64,000 nt of DNA from Candidatus Tepidifontimicrobium thermophilum (lineage in GTDB: Bacteria > Sysuimicrobiota > Sysuimicrobiia > Sysuimicrobiales > Sysuimicrobiaceae): the NCBI GenBank assembly GCA_031296405.1, contig JAVKKH010000013.1:1-64000 (forward strand). The letters are read 5' to 3'. This document shows positions 36,160 to 43,280 of this stretch, in pieces. The notes under the pieces were generated by a model. It was given only the letters and a program-made list of their open reading frames with translations. It ran no database searches and was not told where the DNA came from. The position numbers and the translations under genes are program-made. Within the stretch, counting starts at the first letter, position 1. The number at the start of each line of letters is the position of its first letter.

Positions 36160-37142
36160 AGGGGCCAGGTCCTCCAGTACCGCTGGATCCGCAACCACCG
36201 GGCGGCGAGCCCGCCCGGCTCGAACCGCAAAACGAGGATCACCGCGGCCCCGTACAGCACGTTGAGCACTTCCCCCATCCCCGACAGCGCCTGGGGGAGC
36301 AGGGTGAGGACGACCGCTCCCAGGATGCTGCCGCTGATGGAGGCGAGCCCGCCCACCACCACCATGGAGAAGAAGTACACGGACTCGAAGAGGGTGAACA
36401 GCTGGGGCTCCAGGAAGCCCACCACGTGCCCCATGAGGGCTCCCGCGACCCCCGTGTACGAGGCGCTGAGGGCGAAGGCCAGGGTCTTGTAGCGGGTGAG
36501 GTTCACCCCTGACACCTCCGCCGCCACATCACTGTCCCGGATGGCCACCCACGCACGGCCCACGTACGACCGGACCAGCCGCACCGCCACCCACACCAGC
36601 AAGCCGGCCACCGCCAGCACCGTCCAGTACAGCGCCCGCTCGTCCTTGAGGGAGACGCCGGCCAGCTGCACGTCGGGCAGGAACAGCCCTGACCGGCCGC
36701 CGGACAGCGCCTCCCAGTTGACCAGCACCTGGTGCACGGCCAGTCCGAAGGCCAGGGTAGCCACGGCCAGGTAGGGACCTGTAAGCCGGAGGGCCGGAAG
36801 GCCCACCGCGTATCCGAACAGGGCGCTCGTGACCGCGGCGCTAATCAGGGAGGGCAGAAAGCTCCATCCCAGGCGGGTCAGCAGCAACCCGTGGGTGTAG
36901 GCACCCACCGCGAAGAACCCGGCGTGACCCAGGGAGATCTGGCCCGTGTACCCCACCAACAAGTTCAGCCCCACCGCCACCACCGCGTGGACCGCGGCCA
37001 GGGTGACGACGTAAAGCGCGTAGCGCGGGGCGACCAGGGGCAGGAGGACAAGCCCGCCGCCTAACAGGAGCAACCCGGCCCAGCCCGTCCAGCCGGACAC
37101 CAGGCGCAGGTCCTGCGCGTAGGAGGTCCGCAGCTCTACCAC
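36156..37142 (-). CDS. livM: branched-chain amino acid-type ABC permease LivM
   Basis: A 328-residue second permease and first gene of the operon. Family marks: VGLNLLVGYTGQISLGHAGF, ALRLTGPYLAVATLAFG, the coupling loop WVAIRDSDVAAEVSGVNLTR and VVVGGLASISGSILGAV. About nine hydrophobic helices. The gap to the divergent gene at 37222 (79 bp) must hold both promoters; TACACT near 37154 is a possible plus-strand -10, but I do not see a confident pair. Confidence 0.92.
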   Translation of the reverse strand: MVELRTSYAQDLRLVSGWTGWAGLLLLGGGLVLLPLVAPRYALYVVTLAAVHAVVAVGLNLLVGYTGQISLGHAGFFAVGAYTHGLLLTRLGWSFLPSLISAAVTSALFGYAVGLPALRLTGPYLAVATLAFGLAVHQVLVNWEALSGGRSGLFLPDVQLAGVSLKDERALYWTVLAVAGLLVWVAVRLVRSYVGRAWVAIRDSDVAAEVSGVNLTRYKTLAFALSASYTGVAGALMGHVVGFLEPQLFTLFESVYFFSMVVVGGLASISGSILGAVVLTLLPQALSGMGEVLNVLYGAAVILVLRFEPGGLAARWLRIQRYWRTWPL

Positions 37143-37221
37143 TTGCTTAGGTTACACTTCGGTTCTGTCCGTCGCTTCCCTCCCGCAGGACCCTGCGCCG
37201 GGACCCGCGAAGCGGACTCCC

Positions 37222-39153
37222 GTGCGGCGTCTTGGGGTTGTCCTGTGGGTTACCGGGACGGCGCTGTCCTGGGCGTGGGCACAGTCCGGGCCCCCTGACC
37301 TGGCCGGCAGCTGGGCCGCGTCGCGGATCCAGGTGCTCTTGGAGCGCCGGGTGGTCGACACCGACCCGGACGGCCTGTTCCGACCCGAGTCCACCCTGAC
37401 GCGCGCGCGGTTCGTCCGGTGGCTGGTGACCGCGCGAGGGTTGCCTGCGGTCCGTCCGGACCGGCCCAGCTACCCCGACGTACAGGTTTCCAGCCCGGAG
37501 GCAGCCTTCGTGGAAGCCGCTGCCCGCTACGGGCTGCTGCCGGAGGAGAGCCGGTTCCGGCCGCACGAGCCCCTGCGACGGGCTGAGGCGGTGGACTGGG
37601 TGGTGCGGGCTCTGGGCTACACGTGGGAGGCCAGCTGGCTGGCCGTCCGGACCAATGCCGACCCCTCCAGTGCCCCCCTTCTCCTGGCCGCCCGGACCGA
37701 ACCGCCCCTGCTGCAGGAGCCCTGGGGTGCCCCGCAGCGTGACCGCTTCATCACCCGTGCGGAGGCCGCAAGCCTCCTGTGGGCGTACCTGAGGGCGGTG
37801 GAAGAGGGCGTGCGGCTGAGGTACGAGCAGGAGCTGGCGCCGGGGGTGTCGGTGGTGGTTGAAAAGCGGGGCGCGCTGCGCACGCTGCCCGTCTGGCGGG
37901 TGCAGGTAGGGGCCTTCGCGAACCCCGACAACGCCCGGCGGCTGGCGGACCGCATGCGGTCGGCTGGGCTCGTGGCGTTCGTGGACGAGGTGGACGGGCT
38001 GTACAAAGTCCGGGTAGGCTCCTTCGCTACGCGTCAGGAAGCGGGGGAGCTGGCACAGCGTCTGAAGATGGAGGGGCTGCCCACGTGGGTGCTGTCCACG
38101 GTGCGGGACCTCGAGCGACTTTCCGTGCCTCAGTGGGTCGCAGCCTTGCGGGTGGATCCCCGGAGGTTCGAGGTGCGCCCGGTGCTGGCCCGGGATCGGG
38201 TCCCGGGACGGGAGCGGACTTCGGACATGGCCAGGCGCGCGGGCGCGGTGGCGGCCACGAACGGCGGGTTCTTCGCTCCCGACGGCGACCCCCTGGGGGG
38301 GCTCGTCATTGATGGGGAGTGGGTCAGCGAGCCTACACCGGGACGGTCGTGCCTGGGGTTGGGGGACGGAGTCGCACTGGTGGACGCCCTGGACTGGTAC
38401 GGCGAGGTGCTGACCCCGGCTGGCGCGCTGCGGCTTTCCGGGTTGAACCGCAGGCGCAGAGCGGGCGAGGTGATCCTGTTCACGCCTCGCTACGGGGGTA
38501 CCACCCCTGCCGACCCTTCTGGAGTCGAAGTCTTGGTGGTAGGGGGAATCGTCCGCGAAGTCCGATCCGGCGGCAGCAGCCCGATCCCCTCCGACGGCTC
38601 CGTGCTTTCCGCCGGCGGCTCCGTGGCCGCCGCCCTGGAGGTCCTCCGCCCCGGGGATCCCGTGCGGGTGACCCTTTCCCTTCGGCCCGCCTCGGGCGAC
38701 CCACGGTGGCACAACGTCCGCCACGTGGTGTGCGGCGGGCCGCGTCTGGCCTCCGGAGGCGTGGCCGGCCCGTCCCACGAGGGCTTCCCGGAGGGTTTCC
38801 GGGACCGCCGGCACCCGCGTACCGCCGCGGGCGTGGCCGCGGACGGCAGCCTGCTGTTGGTGGTGGTGGACGGCCGGTGGCCGGAGCACAGCTTGGGCAT
38901 GACCCTGTCCGAGCTGGCCCGGGAGCTGGTGAGCCTGGGGGCCGTGGACGCCGTCAACCTGGACGGCGGTGGCTCCACGACCCTGGTGGTGGGCGGAGCG
39001 GTGCTGAACCGTCCCTCGGACGAGGGAGGCGAGCGTCCCGTGAGCGACGCTCTGGTGGTGCTGCCGAAGGGTCTGTCTATCCCGCCTTCGCGGCCAGCTG
39101 GAAGATGGGCAGGTACAGGGAGACAACCATGGCCCCCACCACCAGGCCCATGA
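37222..39153 (+). CDS. exported SLH-SPOR-NAGPA (phosphodiester glycosidase) protein
   Basis: A 643-residue secreted protein with a signal peptide (1-20, cleavage near AWAQ). The region 30-195 has S-layer homology-like repeats (DGLFRPESTLTRARFVRWLV and RFRPHEPLRRAEAVDWVVRA). A SPOR peptidoglycan-binding domain lies at about 223-295 (WRVQVGAFANPDNARRLADR). A phosphodiester glycosidase/NAGPA domain lies at about 360-625, with AATNGGFFAPDGDPLGG and the C-terminal VNLDGGGSTTLVV. It probably acts on cell-wall sugars or exopolysaccharide phosphodiesters. The last 26 residues run 77 bp into pilC on the other strand and look non-conserved. Confidence 0.85.
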   Translation: MRRLGVVLWVTGTALSWAWAQSGPPDLAGSWAASRIQVLLERRVVDTDPDGLFRPESTLTRARFVRWLVTARGLPAVRPDRPSYPDVQVSSPEAAFVEAAARYGLLPEESRFRPHEPLRRAEAVDWVVRALGYTWEASWLAVRTNADPSSAPLLLAARTEPPLLQEPWGAPQRDRFITRAEAASLLWAYLRAVEEGVRLRYEQELAPGVSVVVEKRGALRTLPVWRVQVGAFANPDNARRLADRMRSAGLVAFVDEVDGLYKVRVGSFATRQEAGELAQRLKMEGLPTWVLSTVRDLERLSVPQWVAALRVDPRRFEVRPVLARDRVPGRERTSDMARRAGAVAATNGGFFAPDGDPLGGLVIDGEWVSEPTPGRSCLGLGDGVALVDALDWYGEVLTPAGALRLSGLNRRRRAGEVILFTPRYGGTTPADPSGVEVLVVGGIVREVRSGGSSPIPSDGSVLSAGGSVAAALEVLRPGDPVRVTLSLRPASGDPRWHNVRHVVCGGPRLASGGVAGPSHEGFPEGFRDRRHPRTAAGVAADGSLLLVVVDGRWPEHSLGMTLSELARELVSLGAVDAVNLDGGGSTTLVVGGAVLNRPSDEGGERPVSDALVVLPKGLSIPPSRPAGRWAGTGRQPWPPPPGP

Positions 39154-40294
39154 ACACGATCATGGCGGGCTCCAGGGTGCTGGCCAGGGCGGCCACCGCG
39201 GCCTCCACCTCCGTGTCGTAGAAGTCCGCCACCTTCACCAGCATCTCGTCCAGGTTACCGGCCTCCTCCCCCACCTTCACCATCTGCACCACCATGGGAG
39301 GGAACAGCTCCACCTGGGACAGGGGGAGGGCGATGCTCTCGCCTTCCCGGATGCTGGCGCGGACCTTCCGGATGGCCTCCTCCACCACCACGTTGTCCAC
39401 GGCCTTGCTGGTCACGTCGAAGGACTGCAGCAACGGCACGCCCGCGCCCAGCAGGGTGCCGAGGGTTCGGGCGAACCGCGCCAGGACGGTCTTCTGGATC
39501 ACGGACCCGAACACCGGGAGGTGGAGCTTCGTCCGGTCCCACCACGCCTTGCCCACCGGCGTCCGCAGCCACCGCAGGAAGCCCCACACCGCCACCGCGA
39601 TCCCCGGGATCCACACGTACCAGAAGGTCCGGAGGACGTAGCTAATTGCCATGACGATCTTGGTGGGCACGGGCAGGTCGCCCACGTTCAGCTCCTGGAA
39701 GAAGACCACGAACTGCGGGATGATGACCATGGTCATAAAGAGCAAGGCTCCCGTGGCCGCCAGGGTCAGGATGACAGGGTACACCATGGCGGACTTGATC
39801 TTCTGCCGCAGGGCGAACTCCTTCTCCAGGAAGGTCGCTAGGCGCTGCAGGACGTCGTCCAGGACTCCGCCGGCCTCCCCTGCCCGGACCATGTTCACGT
39901 ACAGGGAGCTGAAGGCCTGCGGGTGCTTGGACAGCGCCTCCGCCAGGGTGCGGCCCTGCTCCACGTCCGCCCGTACCTTGCTCAGGACCTCCCGCAGGCG
40001 GTGGCTGGTGGTCTGCTGTTCCAGGATGGTCAAAGACCGCACCAGGGTCAGGCCGGAGTTCACCATGGTGGAGAACTGCCGGCTCATGAGGGCGAGGTCC
40101 CGCAGGGAGATCCCGCGGAACAGGTCGAAGAAGCTGCGGGCCTCCCCGGGGCCGGCCTTGGCCCGCTCGATGGCGGTGATGAAGAAGCCCATCTGGTGGA
40201 GCTTCTCCGCCACCTGGGCGTCGTTCTCCGCCTCCAGGGTTCCCGTCACCACCCGACCCATCTGGTCGCGGGCGGTGTACTGGTAGACCGCCAT
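39077..40294 (-). CDS. pilC: type IV pilus inner-membrane platform protein PilC
   Basis: A 405-residue GspF/PilC protein that anchors the pilus motor ATPases. It has two cytoplasmic T2SSF domains; the first contains FSTMVNSGLTLVRSLTILEQ and MVRAGEAGGVLDDVL, the second FARTLGTLLGAGVPLLQSFD and MVKVGEEAGNLDEMLVKVAD. About three membrane helices. ATG at 40294 follows CGGAGGAGGG. It is last in a minus-strand set dnaB-like, pilT, pilC. Confidence 0.95.
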   Translation of the reverse strand: MAVYQYTARDQMGRVVTGTLEAENDAQVAEKLHQMGFFITAIERAKAGPGEARSFFDLFRGISLRDLALMSRQFSTMVNSGLTLVRSLTILEQQTTSHRLREVLSKVRADVEQGRTLAEALSKHPQAFSSLYVNMVRAGEAGGVLDDVLQRLATFLEKEFALRQKIKSAMVYPVILTLAATGALLFMTMVIIPQFVVFFQELNVGDLPVPTKIVMAISYVLRTFWYVWIPGIAVAVWGFLRWLRTPVGKAWWDRTKLHLPVFGSVIQKTVLARFARTLGTLLGAGVPLLQSFDVTSKAVDNVVVEEAIRKVRASIREGESIALPLSQVELFPPMVVQMVKVGEEAGNLDEMLVKVADFYDTEVEAAVAALASTLEPAMIVFMGLVVGAMVVSLYLPIFQLAAKAG

Positions 40295-40311
40295 AACTAC
40301 CCTCCTCCGTT

Positions 40312-41460
40312 TCAGGCGATCATCTTGCGGAGCTCGTCCGGATGAATGGCCTTCCCGATGGCGTCCTCGAAGGAGATCAGGCCCCGCTGGTACAGGTCCC
40401 GCAGGGACTGGTCCATGGTCTGCATCCCCCACTCCGCACCCGTCTGGATGGCGGACTCGATCTGGTGGGTCTTCCCCTCCCGGATGAGGTTGCGGATGGC
40501 GGGGGTGGCGATCATGACCTCCACCGCGGGCACCCGGCCGATCTCCTCCAGGGTGGGCCACGTCCGCCGCAGGGTGGCCACCGCGCCGGCCCGGCGGGCC
40601 GCCGCGTAGCTCTCCTGGCTTCCGAAGCGCCGTAGGAACAGCTGGTTGGGCAGGAGGATCTGGCTGATGACGGCCTCCAGCACCGAGCTCAGCTGCACCC
40701 GCACCTGCTGCTGCTGGTGGGGCGGGAACACGTCGATGATGCGGTCCACGGACTGGGCGGCGTTGGCGGTGTGCAGGGTGGCGAACACCAGGTGGCCGGT
40801 CTCCGCGATGGTGAGCGCCGCCGCGATGGTCTCCAGGTCCCGCATCTCGCCGATGAGGACCACGTCCGGGTCCTCCCGGAGGGCGGCCCGCAGGGCGTTG
40901 GGAAAGGACTGGGTGTCGAAGCCCAGCTCCCGCTGGTTGATCACGCTGCGCTTGTGCTCGTGCAGGTACTCGATGGGGTCCTCGATGGTGACGATGTGGC
41001 AGCTGCGCTCTTCGTTGATCTGGTTGATCATGGCCGCCAGGGTGGTGGACTTGCCCTGGCCCGTGGGCCCCGTGACCAGGATCAACCCCCGGGGCTTGCG
41101 GGTGAGTTCCACCAGGACACTGGGGAGGTTCAGGTCCTCCAAGCGCGGGACCTCGTGGGGGATCACCCGGATGGCCACCCCCACCGCCCCCCGCTGCCGG
41201 TACACGTTCACCCGGAACCGCCCGAGCCCGGGCACCCCGTAGGACAGGTCCAGCTCCCAGTTCTTCTCGAACTTCTGCTTCTGCAGGGTGTTGAGCATGC
41301 TGTAGGCCAACTGGTAGGTGTCCTCCGGGGTCAGCACCGGGTAGCCCGCAAGGGGGGTCAGCTTGCCCCACACCCGCATGATAGGGGGGACCCCTGCCGT
41401 GAGGTGCAGGTCGGACCCCTGACGGTCCACCACTTCCTTCAGCAGCTGCTCGATGTTCAT
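40312..41460 (-). CDS. pilT: twitching motility/retraction ATPase PilT
   Basis: A 382-residue PilT ATPase that depolymerises the pilus. Walker A GPTGQGKSTT (131-140, Gln instead of the common Ser), the Asp box TIEDPIEYLHEHK, Walker B VVLIGEMRDLET, the His box GHLVFATLHTANA and the PilT-specific AIRNLIREGKTHQ near 321. Between SQILLPN and AVEVMIATP there is an unusual insert of roughly 30 residues (about 272-308), rich in Arg and Ala. It is 17 bp from pilC. Confidence 0.95.
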   Translation of the reverse strand: MNIEQLLKEVVDRQGSDLHLTAGVPPIMRVWGKLTPLAGYPVLTPEDTYQLAYSMLNTLQKQKFEKNWELDLSYGVPGLGRFRVNVYRQRGAVGVAIRVIPHEVPRLEDLNLPSVLVELTRKPRGLILVTGPTGQGKSTTLAAMINQINEERSCHIVTIEDPIEYLHEHKRSVINQRELGFDTQSFPNALRAALREDPDVVLIGEMRDLETIAAALTIAETGHLVFATLHTANAAQSVDRIIDVFPPHQQQQVRVQLSSVLEAVISQILLPNQLFLRRFGSQESYAAARRAGAVATLRRTWPTLEEIGRVPAVEVMIATPAIRNLIREGKTHQIESAIQTGAEWGMQTMDQSLRDLYQRGLISFEDAIGKAIHPDELRKMIA

Positions 41461-41484
41461 CCCTCAGACCTCCCCGTACACGGT

Positions 41485-43050
41485 CTAGCTGCCCGCCACC
41501 AGGGCTTCCGGAGGTGCGTGCAGCAACCCGGCCTCCTTGAGCTGGCTGTAGATCTCCACCACCTTCGAGAAGCCCCGGAAGTCGCCCCGGTACTCCTTCT
41601 CGTGCTTGTAGCCCAGCTCCACGAACTTGTTCAGGGTGATGAAGAAGGCGAACTGCACGATGTTGGACTCTGCTTCCGGGGCGTCCCGGTTCTTGTCGAT
41701 GAACAGGTTGAGGATGTCGATCCTGGGGAGTTCTTCGGGGTCCAGCCCCTCCTGCCGGGCCTTGGACTCCAGGTAATCCCGCAGGTCCCGGGTCGCCTTC
41801 CAGTCCTTGACCAGCACCATGGCCACGTCCAGGTCGTACTCCAGGTCGCCTGAGCCCACGCTGTGGTGCATGGTGGGCCGCTCGTACAGCTCCGACTCCC
41901 CGTCGTCCTCCGCAGGCCGCTCGTCCAGCCGGCAGCCCTCCTTGTCCAGGGGCGAGATAGCCAGAATCGGGGCCCGCAGCTCCAGGCTGAGTTCCGCCAG
42001 CTGTGAGGAGATCAGGTCCGTACGGGCCTTGTCGTCCGCGATGGGCTCGTCCAGGGGGATCTTCTGCAGGTAGTCCAGGCAGACGAGGATCCGGTCGGTG
42101 TCGTGCTCCTGCATCACGTTGTAGGCGTGGGCCTTGATCCGGTCCAGGGTGTCCCTCCGCCCGGCCTCCACCAGGTACAGGTAGGGCGCGAACCGGTACA
42201 CCTCTTCCTCCGCGGCCCGCAGCTTCGACAGGCTGAGCGGGGAACGGTCCACGGTCCCCGCCAGGATGTCCGCCGGGCTCACCAGCATCTCCTTGGCCAG
42301 AAGCCGTGCAGCCAACACCTTTGCCGTCTGCTCCCACGAGTAGAAGAGGACGGGGATGCGGTGATTGCGGGCCACGTAGCTGGCCAGCTGCAACGCCAGG
42401 TTGGTCTTGCCCCGCCGGGGAGCCCCGGCCAGCCCGTAGTAGAAGCCCGGCCGGAGCCCTGAGAGCACCCGGTTCAGCCGATCGAAGGGCGAGATGGAGT
42501 ACCCCAGCAGGCCTCCCGCGGAGGGATTCTGGACGTTCTCGATGAGCTCGGCCACCAGGTCCCCGACGGGGACCAGGCGCTGGCGCAGGCGCCGCTTCTG
42601 GACCTCGAACAGCTCCCCCACCACCTCGCCCACGAACCGGACCAGGTCCCGGGAGCCCGCGCGTTCCCCCTGACGGAGGAAGTCCTGGATCCGGCGCTGG
42701 ACCGCCTCCAGCCTGCGGCGGCTCTCCCGCGCCTTGAGCGCGTCCAGGTAGCTGGCCATCTGGCTAGCGGAGGGCGGACGGGTCATCCGCACCGCCTGCA
42801 GCAATCGCTCCATCTCGGGGGTCAGCAGTCCCCGCTCGTGCACCTCGTGACGGACGCTCACTTGGTCCAGGGGAGCCGCGCGGGCCATGGCCAGTTCCAG
42901 CACCACCTTGCTCAGGCGCTGGGCCACGGGGTTGTCCAGCATCTCTGGCGCGAACCCCTCGTTGAGGGCCAGGCTGATCAGGTGTCGGTCGGCCATCAGG
43001 CCCGCCACGACCGCCACGTCCAGCTCGTACCGTGCGTCCATGGGTGTCAA
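41485..43050 (-). CDS. DnaB-like helicase/RecA-fold ATPase in the pilus operon
   Basis: About 521 residues. An N-terminal helical domain resembling DnaB_N (about 10-115) is followed by a linker and a hexameric-helicase RecA domain. Walker A is GAPRRGKTNLALQLA in place of the usual G-x-SxGKT, Walker B ILVCLDYLQKI, then SVGSGDLEYDLDVAMVL and FIDKNRDAPEAESNIVQFAF, which align with DnaB motifs H3 and H4. A charged 30-residue segment is inserted before H4. The TTG at 43050 sits six bases after AGGAGG; ATG 43041 is an alternative. It precedes pilT and pilC by short gaps and may be a divergent second DnaB, or a motor recruited to DNA uptake. Confidence 0.8.
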   Translation of the reverse strand: MTPMDARYELDVAVVAGLMADRHLISLALNEGFAPEMLDNPVAQRLSKVVLELAMARAAPLDQVSVRHEVHERGLLTPEMERLLQAVRMTRPPSASQMASYLDALKARESRRRLEAVQRRIQDFLRQGERAGSRDLVRFVGEVVGELFEVQKRRLRQRLVPVGDLVAELIENVQNPSAGGLLGYSISPFDRLNRVLSGLRPGFYYGLAGAPRRGKTNLALQLASYVARNHRIPVLFYSWEQTAKVLAARLLAKEMLVSPADILAGTVDRSPLSLSKLRAAEEEVYRFAPYLYLVEAGRRDTLDRIKAHAYNVMQEHDTDRILVCLDYLQKIPLDEPIADDKARTDLISSQLAELSLELRAPILAISPLDKEGCRLDERPAEDDGESELYERPTMHHSVGSGDLEYDLDVAMVLVKDWKATRDLRDYLESKARQEGLDPEELPRIDILNLFIDKNRDAPEAESNIVQFAFFITLNKFVELGYKHEKEYRGDFRGFSKVVEIYSQLKEAGLLHAPPEALVAGS

Positions 43051-43197
43051 CACTTCCCTCCTGCCCCGGTGAGGTCCTTCAGGGGGCTGTTGGAGCAAGT
43101 TTCGTTCCAGGCTATCGGGTTGGCTTGCGGGCCCCGGGGACCTGTGCTACTTTCCGGTCAACCCCGGGCCCGCGGTCTGGGGCGGCTGGCGGCGGGG

Positions 43198-43203
43198 TAC
43201 AAT
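43198..43203 (+). promoter_or_regulatory. possible -10 box for pilB
   Basis: TACAAT lies 78 bp before the pilB start in the 230-bp divergent gap 43051-43280. I do not see a convincing -35 at 17-bp distance (GTCTGG is the best). I see nothing else recognisable in this gap. Confidence 0.25.
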
Positions 43204-43280
43204 ACTTGCTCTTCGCGTAGACTGGGAGCAAGGACGGCGGTGGCCGGGGGGCACCGGTGGCGAGGAGCCGGGAGAGGACC

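Noticed and set aside
37147-39126. 659-codon minus-strand frame
   Set aside because: Shadow of the SLH-SPOR-NAGPA gene, which has clear domains on the plus strand.
40295-42337. long upstream extension of the pilC frame
   Set aside because: The extension is a shadow of pilT and the dnaB-like gene; PilC homology starts exactly at ATG 40294 with a strong ribosome site.
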